From: Solea solea
Taxonomy: Eukaryota; Chordata; Actinopteri; Pleuronectiformes; Soleidae
Assembly (NCBI RefSeq): GCF_958295425.1
Contig: NC_081153.1
Coordinates: 19,994,720 to 20,058,719, forward strand
Direction: 5' to 3'
Length of the DNA stretch: 64,000 bases
Of the stretch, positions 13,204 to 24,876 are shown one piece after another. How positions within the stretch are numbered: the stretch's first letter is position 1; every line of letters begins with the position of its first letter. The notes under the pieces were generated by a model. It was not told the DNA's origin. It made no database searches and saw only the letters and a list, made by a program, of their open reading frames with translations. A program made the translations under genes and the position numbers.

Positions 13204-14128
13204 GTTTGAAAAGTAAGTTATATAAATGCAACTTGGTAACTTCATTTCTTGAATTGGTAACCGTTTTTTAATTTAAAGTGTATTATATGACACCAGGGGG
13301 AGAAAACCCCCAAATTAGGTCCCATAGCTGTGGCCTGGTGCAGTTTCAGTGTGATGTAGAAAGACCTTACAACATGCACTAGAGCTGGTTCACAGTGTCA
13401 CTGACACTAAAAGGCCCTGTATGTGCACATCTGGCTTTTCTTGGACACAAGTGGACAGTTTTAGGAAAAGACGACAGTTCACTGAAGACTGATTTAGAGT
13501 TTTTGGCGTTGACAGCGTGCATCAAAACTCTGACAGTATCAGAAATGCAGGGAAAGTTCCCACAGCATGTGAACGGTTATGATCCAGGTCTGGAACACAG
13601 CAACATAATAACTCTCATTGTTGAGAACGTGACTGTCGAACAAGTTTCACATCTGGGGTAATAAAAAAATGACAATAAAACATTTATTTAACCTGACAAG
13701 TTAATAGAAAAAAATGGGTGAAATTTAAATAATGGAAACAAATGGTTTTCTTGAATTTTTCACTATTATGGTGATTTGATAATAATAAACAACGGGAAAT
13801 AACATTTATTTTACAAGGTTTACAGAATATTTAATTTTGCGACATAAAAACAAGGCTTTTCTCAGACAGAGTGGTATATCACAGCCTTTACTATTTAATT
13901 TTGGCAAACAATTCTGTTCAATCCTTTGTGTTTACAAAACAAGTGCTTTCCGCTGGTTTAAGCTGCCAAGTCTTCAAACTGCACAGTGAACGAGATCTTT
14001 GTGGTTTTCATGCTCTTACTTGTTCTGTTGTTTCCTGCCTCCTTTCTTATTTCCCTTTCCCCTTAAAATATTTAATAAGGGATTGGATGAACAACAGATG
14101 CCCAGCTTCTCACTTTGCTCTGTATCAT

Positions 14129-14168
<40 letters not shown>

Positions 14169-14465
14169 TGGCAGCTGAGGTGCAGCAGGTCATTATGCAT
14201 CCTGGCTCAGCGACTCGATGGGTTCACAGTTCAGCGGTGGAGCTTCAAATGAGGAGGAAGGAAGGCCTGATAGGGATGGCTGCTTCTTCCATCTGCTTTA
14301 CCACTGACACTCCCTCAGTGTCTTTCATCACACAGCACATGTGTGATGTCCAGGTGTATAATTTAGTAGGTTTCCATCAGCCATTTTCAATTTACACTTC
14401 TTTTTTTTTACCTTTTGACTTCTTTGCCATTAGTGATAATAACAGCCACTGACCAGCATGTTGTC
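13204..14465. other. Non-coding stretch with (GT)n
   Basis: Contains a (GT)n tract at 14,131-14,167. The longest open frame in the window (193 codons, 13,871-14,452 +) runs straight through this tract as poly(Val-Cys), with no domain or splice support, so I do not call it a gene. Confidence 0.6.
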
Positions 14466-14677
14466 ATGAGCACGGTGCAGAAGTTCCTGTATTTGGTGGA
14501 TGACGAGCGGATCCAGATAAAACGACATCACGGCAGGTTCGTGCAGCCGTGCTATGACGACCCCCCCACCCACGTTGAGGAGATACTGTGAATTAATGGA
14601 AAACAAACGTGTCTGATACCAAACCGAGTCGAGCCGTGTCGAGTAGAGCTAGTAGAGTAGTGATAGAACTGTATGTA
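14466..14677 (-). mobile_element. Family B element, end fragment with small coding relic
   Basis: Ends with GAGTCGAGCCGTGTCGAGTA and ATAGAACTGTATGTAA, a family B terminal repeat. On the plus strand ATG at 14,466 opens a 41-codon frame (stop at 14,589-14,591) containing VQKFLYLVDDERIQ and ending in VQPCYDDPPTHVEEIL. Matching text recurs in the copies at 29,057 and 35,404, so it is a transposon relic and not a host gene. Orientation is given relative to the 29,057 copy. Confidence 0.6.
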
Positions 14678-16185
14678 AAATAGAGTGTCCAAACAACAGT
14701 AATCAATGGGGATTTGGTACCTTGCCCAGGTGTTCCCCAGTCCATGACCTGGCTGGGATCCGAGTCGGCAACCCTCCTGTTACAAGCCCAGTTCAATTTT
14801 TGATTTACACATTTTAGTTAAAAAGAAAACTGAAATATTGTGCTCACAATGTTATGTTTAAGGGAGGTGCAAACGTTAATGCATCGATTAAAAGGTGAAT
14901 AAGTGCTATAGTGCTATATTCCAACATTTCACCTGCACTAAAGTCTATAGAGGAAATACTAAATTTTACATCATAGGACATATGACTTGTTGATCCACTG
15001 CTGCCTCCATTAGTAAGTTCAAATGTTATCATGTGACTTTAAATCTAAAAAACCCTGATTTATTTTATCAGATTTAAGATGACACATACAAACAGATTAT
15101 AATACATAAGACACAAATAATTAAAATAGTACATAATTACACGATAATGAGAAGTACCCATGCCCAACCCTGTCAGTGACGGATGGTCACAGAAGAGTTA
15201 ATACAGTAGAAGCAGGTGCAGATTTTAATAGGTGAGCTTTTGTGAGAGAGTCCTGATCCCAGGTTAATTCACTGAAATGGGAGCACATTTGGAAAAGTCA
15301 GTGTTGTTAATGTGTCAGAACCTTACAACCGTAGAAAAATCAAACTTTTTACGACGAGACGAAACTGAACAATATTTCTCTGGTCATCCTGCGTACTGCA
15401 GCTTTAATGATGTTTCCATACACAAAACATTTTCACATTCTTCCTCTGACAGTATTGGAACAGCAGACGCAGCATAGCAGGGGCCGAACGTGGGGTCGGA
15501 CGATAGATTTTGGTTTGTGCATGTGTGCGTGTTGAACAGAGACATTCCTCAGGATAAAACCCTCCCACTTCACCCATCTGATATGTTTAGCAGAGTTGCC
15601 CGATCTCATAGTGCCCAGAATGCAGAGTATTTTCATGATCCGGGCTGAGCTCAAAGGGAAGGCATGCAGGGCCTGATCCCGGGGTCACCACGCTTAAAAA
15701 GCTGCGGTGGATAAAAGCCAGTCAAATGAAGAGGTTTGTTGCCACAGAGAGAGAGAGAGAATGAGACGGAGTCAGTGTGTTCACCTGCATGTGCAGCGTG
15801 TTTGTGCATCTTCATCTGCGTCAGGAAGGCCGCAGTGACTCAGCTTCCGAGATATGAAGTATGTGGTCTTTGAACGTCTTCAAAGGGCAAAACCTCAGCT
15901 GGTGGGAAACGGTTCATGAGGATCCCTTGAAGTGGATCAGGCACTCATGTTTTCCTGTGAGGTTACAGAGTTATCCTCTCTGCCAGAGGAGGAAAAGCCA
16001 CTTGGTTTGTACTCCAGACTAAAGCCGGTCTGTGTATGGATCACTAATCTGTTTTGACTGCTGATGAAAGCGACGGATTTGGTTTGGTTTCGCGTGACAC
16101 CGGCATTTCACTCTTGTTTAGTCATGATAGGGATTTCAAATCATCCCGAAACTGTAAACAAGAGGACATTGAAGAGTTCTCCAGC
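14678..16185. other. Non-coding stretch
   Basis: No recognised gene. A short (AG)n run lies near 15,747-15,760. Frames at 15,433-15,654 (-) and 14,844-15,032 (-) have no domain. Confidence 0.5.
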
Positions 16186-16600
16186 CATCCATCCATCCAC
16201 ATTAGAGCCAGTCCCAGCTGACAGCTGACAGAACAGCAGCAGAATGTCTGGAACATTGAGGCGAGATGCGGTTTGACCACGCAGGAGGTAGAACGCTCTT
16301 CTACTTGGAGCTTTTCCTGCAATGTTCTCATTATATGGGCTCAGTCTGACATGATCTGGACATTTGACTAATGAGCCGGGAGGAAAAGTTCCAGAAAACG
16401 TTTGAGCTTCTCACATTGAGGTCATGTGGATCATTTCTGGGAAGTGTCTGGACTCCAGTGCAGGTGTAAACAGACAAACAACTAAACTCAATCTCTAATT
16501 AACCTAACCCCAATCATGACTTCGGATTGTGGGAGGAAGCTGGAGAAAACCCACACAGTCACTGGGAAAAAATGAAAACTCTGCCCAGAAATGCCCCTAA
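16186..16600 (-). repeat. Family A repeat, copy 5, split and degraded
   Basis: Two reverse fragments: 16,186-16,227 (CATCCATCCATC tail, then GAGCCAGTCCCAGCTGAC) and 16,462-16,600 (ACAAACAACTAAACTCAATC, ATTGTGGGAGGAAGCTGGAG, AAAACCCACACAG). About 235 bp of unrelated sequence lies between them. Confidence 0.55.
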
Positions 16601-18099
16601 ATGTGTCGTCAATGAGCTGAAACTATGTTCTGTATTGGCTCGAGCGTTACCTATTTGCATGAGAATGAGTTTAGTATCTGACCACAATATGAGCCGCAGA
16701 GGACACCAACAAGACTTAACAATAAGTCACCCATGTAAACAAAAAGAAGAAAGCCCACAAGAACCTGAACCTTGGTGTTTCTAGGTTTAACACAGCAACT
16801 GCACCAGTAATTACCTGCCCAGATGCCCATAATAACAGGCTTCCCTTTAAAAATTGCCCGCTCACATCCAAAGAAGGATCCACCCTCATCCCAACTCTGA
16901 AGCTGAAGCCACAGAGCTCTCACCAGCAAGGCCCCATGGAAAAATTAAACTGGACACTGAGAGGAAGCACAGCTCTGTGGTCATGGCAGGGGCACATGAT
17001 CGGATAAACATACGGCAAAGTCTCAAAGCCATTCACTCAGTGCCCGGCGGTGATGTGACGAAAGGCGGGGAGCCAGGTTTTTATTGACTGGGGGGGGGGG
17101 GGGTTTGGATCCGGAGGGCACATTCTGTTCCTTAAAGTTCCTGGAGTGTTTTACCCCCCTTTCACACTAAATACCTATTTACTCTATTTACCAGGTTTAA
17201 ACAGTGGGAATGTGTTTAATCTGCATTCACTCCTGTGTCAAATAACTGTTATCAGTGGGAACATAAGACCCAGGAGAAAATGGTCATTTATTCGACTTTT
17301 TTTGCTTCATTTTTGCCAGTGATGCACTTTTTCCAGTGGACTACTGCAAGACACATTCATCTTATGGCCATTAGCTTTGCCTTTAGACAACAGTGGAGCT
17401 GTTTCTTCCTCCCACTTGTTCTGTTTTTCTTGTTCTGTGCAGCCCGTTCCTATACCAGGAGTGTTGTATACCTCGCCTTACAGACACACAGGGTACCCTT
17501 ACTAACCTCAGTCCTATCCTGGAAGGCCTCATTCAGACTTTTAAGCATATACAAATTGTATCTAGATCACTTGTGATATATAATGTGAACAGTTGGTGAG
17601 GAAGATCAGAATCTGATCGGATATTGCTTACAGATCTTATTTGAGCTGCAGTCTAAACAAGACAAGGACGGGTCTGTCTATGGTGACGCAGGAGTGAAAA
17701 AACACCACAGGTCAGAATAACTACTATGGTGTTAATCACCCTTTTTTAAAAATCCCACTAATTTCCGTGTGAAAAAGGCTTCAGAGACGACTGAAAGGGC
17801 CATTGATGTGAGGAGAGCAGGCCACGCTGCAGTGACATCCATCCTCAATCACTGTTTATTAAAAACAGACCTGATTATCCAGCCCACTCCTCCTGCATGA
17901 GCTATTTCAGTCCACATTGAGCAGGTGACTTGAGTTAGAGCAAACTGGGTCAACGTGGTCACACATCATTCAACCTGAGCGTGGAGCAGCTACAGCAGCT
18001 CTCATTTTTCAATTACTGCCAATCATTAGCGTGTTAGTTCCTGGCCGACTCTGTAGCCAGCTGTGTTCCTGAAATTATCAATGTGCTGCTGCTGTTTAG

Positions 18100-18138
<39 letters not shown>

Positions 18139-18974
18139 CTCAGTGCATCGGAAGACAAAGTCCTAAGGGACACGTGCAAACCATTATGTCCATCACAGCT
18201 GGATACAGATGCTTTGAAGTGGATCATTCTTGGAGCCAGAGAAAATTCATTTGCATTGATTGTTTTTATTTTTGTTTCCCTCTCTATTTGAACAGAAATA
18301 CAAAAAAACTACACTATATACAGTAAATATGTATTAATTTACAATTAAGTCAATATCTAATGCTATATATACTGATTGGTCACTTTATTAGGTACAGAGG
18401 ACACCTAAGGAAGTAGTGGAAGTCCAATCAAATTGTTATAGTATTATTGTAGTGGCTAATAAGTCCTGTTTTAACACGCTTCAATAAATCGATGTCCAGG
18501 TGACCATGATCTTTGCGTTACATTACTGTTGATTGATCCTCTCTATTACAAACTGAATGATTCAGCAATGCAAATAATTCCATAATCTCCGTATCATTTA
18601 TACAAGATAAGTAAAGATGCAGCTGTGCTTTCATAGATTCAGCCACTCCTCTATATGCTGCCGCCATGATACACCATTATGTTGTAAACATATCCACAAT
18701 AAACACGATAATCAGAGATAATGATCAGAGTGGTTATAATTGCCTCATAACTGGATCTGGATCCTGCAGCTGTGGAGTCACAGGTATCTGCAGAGAGAGG
18801 ACAGAGAGCATAGAGAAGTGGAAATACTGAAATACTGAATAAATGTCTTGTCTGTCCATACAGATACATTTCCTGATTCTGTTACAAAGCAGAGGATTGG
18901 TCTCTGGGAAGAAGGGGGTGGGATATGTTTCATACATACTTTTCTATTCAAAATGATGTAAGTGGTCCATCTCT
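16601..18974. other. Non-coding stretch with G14 run and (GT)n
   Basis: Contains a G-run of 14 (17,090-17,103) and a (GT)n(GC)n tract (18,103-18,139). No frame shows a domain. Confidence 0.5.
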
Positions 18975-19110
18975 TCTGAGGATGGGAATCACAGGTTACA
19001 TCACGATACGATACGATACATGGTCCACGATACCAATAATATCTCGATACAATGACTCTATGGTAATCAATATATTGCAAGACAATCATATAGCGATTCA
19101 TCACGATATC
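18975..19110. repeat. (ACGAT)-rich dispersed repeat fragment
   Basis: CATCACGATACGATACGATA at 18,998-19,017, then further GATA/CGATA motifs and CACGATATCGG. This resembles short degenerate repeats common in fish genomes. Boundaries are uncertain. Confidence 0.45.
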
Positions 19111-19354
19111 GGTCTAACTGAAGAAAACAAAACTTCTGTGAAAAGTTACGATTTCTGTATTTATTCACAACATAGAGAACAAAGTGCGTAAATTTTATGT
19201 ATTGAATGTGGATGGAGCTTCCTCATTCATTTGAGCAGCACCACCATGAGGAGACATGAAGTAGGGTCGCCCGGTGAATGAAACTGGCAGAATGATAACT
19301 TTAGAGTACCTTAGTTTGTTAATTAAAATATAAATATTTGCCCTGGTGTATCGA

Positions 19355-19460
19355 TTATTGTATTGTATGCTAGTCTCTTCTATATCATTCTCTGGTCTGT
19401 TGTAGGGGCCCCCTGGTCTCTTTTGCCCAGAGCCCACAAATTGTAACGAAACACCCCTGC
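19355..19460 (-). repeat. Short dispersed repeat fragment
   Basis: The minus strand reads GAGCAGGGGTGTTTCG, then GGGCTCTGGGCAAAAGAGAC and CAGGGGGCCCC. It is similar in style to the CAGGGGCGT element at 61,938-62,004. Family not assignable. Confidence 0.35.
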
Positions 19461-19719
19461 TCACTCCTTTGATGTGTGTCCACACACCAACTATAAATTA
19501 AACAAAAGAAGCAATAAAATCCACCAAATAAAATTTACTCATCCACCAATAAATATGATCATAATCCAGTTCCTATTAACTGGACAAACTTTCATTAGAG
19601 TTTTTTTGTGGGTATAAAGTTGTTTTATTTTATTTTCAGACTGTATGTATTCAACAATTTAAATTGGAAATGTTCTTATTGTCTCGATCCAGCGCAGTGG
19701 AATAAACTCGTCGGTTTCC

Positions 19720-20070
19720 CAAAATGATCTGCAGTGCCAAGACAAACAGTTGTGCTATCTGTTCCTCATCACGTCTTATTTTCTCTTCTCTCAGTCTGCT
19801 GAACTCATTTGCATGTCATTACCCTGCATTTGTGAGACAAAATAAGAAATTATTTACACCGTGAAAGGGAAGAGGGACGTGAAAGGAGTCCGTCTTCCAC
19901 AAGAGAGAATGCAATTTGAAATGCAAATCATGAAAACAGTTAGAGAGAACAGCGACAAATCAGCCTCCTCTGCACCGCTAACTGCAAATAACATCAACAT
20001 TATCTGACTGAAATTTAATTATATACAGAAGGAGGAAAGTTTATTAGCAAGTCATTAGCCTGCTTTTGTC
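19720..20070. promoter_or_regulatory. Candidate enhancer-like block with two POU octamers
   Basis: Non-repetitive, moderately AT-rich sequence with perfect octamers ATTTGCAT (19,807-19,814) and ATGCAAAT (19,921-19,928) in opposite orientation, plus ATTTAATTATAT near 20,014. Octamers bind POU factors; function here is inference only. Confidence 0.2.
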
Positions 20071-20149
20071 AGTGTGAGTGTGACACACACAGAGGTTTGA
20101 ACACGTATTCTTCTTAGCTTGATTTAAACAGCTTAAACAAAGCTTTATC

Positions 20150-20285
20150 CCCAACATTAACCAGTCAATGCCTTACCCTAACCTGAACACAATCACAAAT
20201 CCTAGCCCTAAATTTAACCAGAGATAAGGACCAGGTTTTGGTCTCAATGAGGACTACAGACCCTGACAAACTCAGTGTTTATGCC
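20150..20285. repeat. CCTAACC-type dispersed repeat fragment
   Basis: TTACCCTAACCTGAACAC, TCCTAGCCCTAAATTTAACC and GGTCTCAATGAGGACTACAG. It resembles a common teleost repeat whose other end carries (CA)n-CATACTGTCCTAC, seen at 28,655-28,730. It is not telomeric DNA. Confidence 0.4.
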
Positions 20286-22011
20286 AGAAAGGGTAAAATA
20301 ATTACAGGCATACACAGTTGTTTCCTTCAGGCTCTCAAGCCAAAAGACATATTGGTATCACTTTTAATTAAAAATAAATGTCCTTTACATTCAAATTATC
20401 GCAAGCTGACTTAAAGGGATAGTTTTGGAACATTAAGTTATGACACAGACCCTAGGAGCCGAGAAAAGTAGTTCTGAGAGAGAGTTTGGGACAAATAACT
20501 AACAGGTTTTAAACCACAAACATGCATGCATAAAAACACTGTACATCAGTTTGGCACTATTTTCTGGCCTGTATCACTATGCCATGCAGCCGTGCAAGTC
20601 ACACGTCACAGTGTTTCAGCTGTTTTACTCAGAGAGAGAGAGTGAAGGAAATTAAACAAACAAACACGTCTGATTATGAAACTGAAATTACACACTGGAG
20701 CTCTGAAATCAACAAAACTTACAAAACATACAAGTTTTCTAAAATTCAGTTATTCAAGTATTGCCAAAATGTACATTACATTAAGATACATTAGTCCGAC
20801 TTTGAGATTTTAGGTTGGAAAATGCATTAGCTAAATTATATTCACTGCATTATGTCACTCATATCACATAATCTTCCCTTTGTTTGTTTTTTTCAAATGA
20901 AAACAAAAAGGTGAGCATGTTTTCCCAAAATTTCTACTGAACAATAATTGTATTCTTTCAGTGACAGCACGGTTCATATCTCAAAAACCACTTAACTGTT
21001 TTCATGGATAAATCACAGGAGTTAAGAAGAAATTGAAATGATTATCTCAGGTTTACATATGGAGGAACTCACACAAACTGTATTTATCATGTATTAAAAG
21101 CAGCTACACATTTACAATGAAACCACTACATATAGAGTAAATAATAGATCTAAGTAAACAATAGATAAATAATAGATAAACAGAGTAAATGAAACAACTG
21201 CAGGGTGATGTAATGTGCTGCTGACAGAAAGAGAGTAACTGCACGACCTACGCTGCGTTTTTAGATGTTCTTCAAACTGTTTATCACCGCTGTCGCTCAC
21301 GTCTCCACTCTTCAAACTAATAGAGTCAACATGTGTGTCGGTGTTTGTGTATGACACACGCGCTGCCCGGCCGATGACAGAGATGAACCTCTGTCCATGT
21401 TTAGACAGGCTGGTCGGACAGACTGGGAGTCTGACGATGGCCGAACTTTTTGCTTTTCCAGGTGGAACCACAGACAGTCACTGAGGTCACACACAGACGG
21501 ACGTCTCCTGTGTCCACTGCTGCTTCCTGTCCTGCCGCTGCTGCTGCTGCTGCTGCTGTCAAACCACAGCTCAAAATGATCAATACATCTTTTTATCTGC
21601 GGCTTCAATTATAATGTAACATGACTGGCATTGTCATTACTGCTGTAATGTTTGATACGCGACACAAACACTTTTTGTTCTTCCGTCTTCCTCCCAACTA
21701 TAACTTATAGTTGACAGCGTACCATATGACAATATGAAAGCACTATCAGTGTATAACTCATACTGTGTGTCCCTAAGAAATGAATTTGAAGATGGGTTCA
21801 TTCCTTTTTCACATACTGACATCAAATCTTCTGGGCAAAGGATTCATAACATTACATCCAATAGTATGGGACCCAACCCCATGGTGGCACTAAAGACAGG
21901 TTATCACCAAATCATTGGTCCTGAAAGTTGGTACAAAATTAGCAGGTATTGAAAGATTGTCACTTCCTGGTTTTCAATTTGTCAGCCCGCCTATTTTCGT
22001 TATGCTGTCGT

Positions 22012-22013
<2 letters not shown>
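20286..22013. other. Non-coding stretch with (CTG)n
   Basis: Holds a CTG trinucleotide tract at about 21,532-21,558 (eight clean units, one CCG variant), which creates poly-Leu, poly-Ala and poly-Ser frames on both strands. None has supporting domains. Confidence 0.5.
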
Positions 22014-22059
<46 letters not shown>

Positions 22060-22078
22060 CATACATACATATATGTAT
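22014..22078. repeat. (AT)n followed by (ATAC)n
   Basis: Alternating AT of about 40 bp passing into four TACA units, then a mixed CA/TA tail to about 22,100. Confidence 0.95.
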
Positions 22079-22217
22079 ACACACGCACACATACACATAT
22101 GTTGATATAAATAGTCCTAATGATTAGAAAAAAGCATGATGCACTTCTGTCGATCTTACCACGTGATTTCTATTTAAAATGTAAAAGTCTTCAAATCAGT
22201 CTCTGCCATCAGAGACA

Positions 22218-22248
<31 letters not shown>

Positions 22249-24320
22249 TAATCTTTATTTTCTGTCTGTCTCTCTCTCACCCACACATCCAAACACAACA
22301 GGGAGCTGAGCTAATCCTCTGAGAGCAGCTAATGTGATGACACAAGCCTGTGGGTGGTCTCATTGGTCAACAACTGCTCTGTCTCTAAACACACAAAGAA
22401 ACCAATGATGATGACAATCAACACTTTCAGCAGCTTCTGTCCCTCTTTGTCCCCTTTCCGTCAATAACAAACGATGTTTCTTGCTAATTACGAGGAAACG
22501 CTGTAGAGCGAGAACATGACTAAAGTTAAGATTGAACTGTTTACCACAGAATGCATTTTTACTTAAAGATTATACTTGTTATAAACCAACTGGTGAAACA
22601 GTGAGGAGCATTTAAAAAAACCAGCTAACCGGCCAGCTAATGATTGGTTAGCAGGTTTGTTAGCTAACAACTAGATTGCGATTGTCCAGCTAAACAAAAA
22701 GAAGAAACTGCTAACAAAGCTACCATTATTGTTCCTGTTTTTCCTAACATAGCACATATACCCACAGTGACACTGGGTAAATAAAATATCTCACATTACA
22801 AAAGTTATGGCAGCATTAGGCTAAGGCCCAGCTAAGCTAACATTGTGTTAGCATTATTTGGTGTTAACATTTCATTCAAAATGTGTGAATAACAAATCTC
22901 AGAGATTAGGAACTAGTCACAATAATTAGAAATGATTCATTACAAAGAAAGAAATGACAAGAATTACACTTGAGTTTTACTTGTAATTGTGTAATAAGCA
23001 ATACGAATGTCACTTTGTATGCTAAGAAACCATATTGGATAAAAGATTGTTTTCTGAATTGGATGGATGGCAGGATGATGGATTAATGAAAAGATTTCTA
23101 ATCCAAGTGTGTGGATTCACGTCAGATTGTTTTTTAAATGGATGACAACACAGGTGGAAAAGCAGATGAGCCAGTTAATGGTCATTTTTCCCATCAGTTA
23201 TCCCTCACAGCACACATTGCTTCTTCTTATCCTGTTTTCGTTTGTATCCTCGCTCATAATCCCAATTGACTAGACGTTAGACCTAGTAAATCTCTTTGTG
23301 AAGCGCTGGCTCGCCTCTTGGCAAATGATAAACTGCACTTGTGTCATGTCTCCTGAAGTAAGTGACAGTCTGTGAGCGGCAAACTCAAGGCTGATGGATG
23401 AGGTAATGCCGTAAGACAACATGGACGACCAGAGAAGCAGAGCGGAGAGCTGAGGCTGTGAAGCTCTGATGAGCTCAAACCTGTGACTGGGTTCGTACTT
23501 TTATTTCAGGAGAAGCCTGTCATTTCATTTTATTGCCCGTGCTGAGTAAATGAACAACAAACCCGTAAAATGTGTCACCGCTCTATAATCAAAGCTATAA
23601 AAGTTTGATGATGTTACCGTCTTGCATCATTTTAAGTTTCATCATGTTAACAATGCACCTGGATGAAAGCTGCAGGAATTCATTTGCATTTCTGCTATTT
23701 ATAGTTTGATTCAGAAAGGCCTTCACAGCTGTGTTGTCTCCATGACTCTGACCCATGATGCCATACTTAATTTCACATTTTAGATTGTGTTTCCAACTGA
23801 GGAAACATCTGTCACTGAGCATAAGAAATTTATTAGAGAATTTGGAGATTTAGGTTGTAGTTCAAAGGCTTTCAAGCAAGTTTCCTGGCTGAAATGTGAT
23901 TTATAAACGAGCCGACTCAAATGAAGTGCTGGTTTTGGTAATAAAGTTCCTTCTCTGCACACATGATGTGATGATACCAAACTATCATTTAGGGCACTGT
24001 CTGTTTTCATTTAATTATGCATTTATTACATATACTTTGTGCACAACTAGTTGGAATGTATAGGCTTAAATGCGATAGATTTTGACAGGTTCTGACAGTC
24101 CTTGCACATTTTTTATTTTTTGACACTGGACAAAGAGACTCATATGGCACCATCATACCATACAATGTATCCATTTCACGTTGGGCCTCATATTTACTTG
24201 TCCTTTCCGATCCCACTCTCCTCATTTACTGATGTTTCTCCACTTTTTCTGTCCATCCATGCAAAATGTATGAAAGTCTAAACATAGCAGTACTTTGCTT
24301 TGTTATTGTCTTTTCTGTAG
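22079..24320. other. Non-coding stretch with (GT)n
   Basis: A (GT)n tract lies at 22,221-22,249. GCTAAC/GTTAGC motifs cluster at 22,620-22,730 and 22,810-22,860. The block 23,590-23,780, with ATTTGCAT near 23,680, is non-repetitive by eye. No exon recognised. Confidence 0.5.
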
Positions 24321-24449
24321 ACAAGAGGAAGACCACAGACAAGGTTCATGGATGATGTGAAGGTGGACGTGAGGTCAGCTGGTGTAACAGTCGAGGACAT
24401 GAGGGATAGGATGAGATGGAGTCAGATGATCTGCTGTGGTGCGCCCTAA
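24321..24449 (+). pseudogene. RTE-like LINE, C-terminal coding relic
   Basis: One frame reads RGRPQTRFMDDVKVDVR, a short spacer, then DRMRWSQMICCGAP and stop TAA (24,447-24,449). This is the layout of the extreme C-terminus of RTE-type LINE ORF2 proteins (RGRP...F/W.D.VK.D......E.A.DR.RW..MI.CG.P). A TAG directly precedes the block (24,318-24,320), and upstream reverse-transcriptase sequence is absent, so this is a 5'-truncated dead copy. Confidence 0.75.
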
Positions 24450-24793
24450 AGAGAGAAGCCAAATACTTTCGTTTGTTATTGTACAGCACAGAACTGCTTC
24501 TAAAGCCACAGATTAAAAATGGCTTTGCCGTTGAGAGGTGGGTGTTTGTTTTGTTTTTTCAATGCAGCCAGACTAGCTTTTTTTTATTGTTTCCCATCTT
24601 CATGCTAAGCTTGGCTAATTGACTAATGGTTTAATGGTGCGATCCATTTGGTGCTTACACAGGAACGTCCCCTGAACTCAGGATTTCCAACTTATTATTT
24701 CCACCTATTTGTTTCAAAGTAAATTGATCAATCATACACATAGTACTGTCATTTTCAATCTTAGACATGTTTATCTGTGTGTGTGTGCAAAAT
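24450..24793. other. Non-coding stretch after LINE relic
   Basis: The first bases after the stop (AAGAGAGAAGCCAAATAC) may be the LINE 3' tail. The remainder is unremarkable. Confidence 0.45.
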
Positions 24794-24876
24794 AAGGCTG
24801 GGCGATATGGCTGAAAAGCATATCACGATATAACTAGTTTGTATTGATCGATAATTAATGAGATTGCCCAGCCCTT
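24794..24876. mobile_element. Short inverted-repeat DNA element (MITE)
   Basis: 83-bp unit with imperfect terminal inverted repeats AAGGCTGGGCGATATGG and GAGATTGCCCAGCCCTT, enclosing AT-rich sequence with ATCACGATATA. This matches a common non-autonomous DNA transposon design. Confidence 0.6.

Noticed and set aside
13871..14452. Longest open frame, 193 codons on the plus strand
   Set aside because: It crosses a (GT)n tract that gives poly(Val-Cys), and has no domain, no splice sites and no repeat-independent coding signal.
16186..16600. Possible second LTR-type insertion splitting a family A copy
   Set aside because: The intervening sequence has no TG...CA termini or matching target duplication; it is simply worn or rearranged.
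21532..21558. CTG tract giving poly-Leu, poly-Ala or poly-Ser frames
   Set aside because: Frames exist on both strands, are short and have no conserved flanks; simple-sequence artefact.
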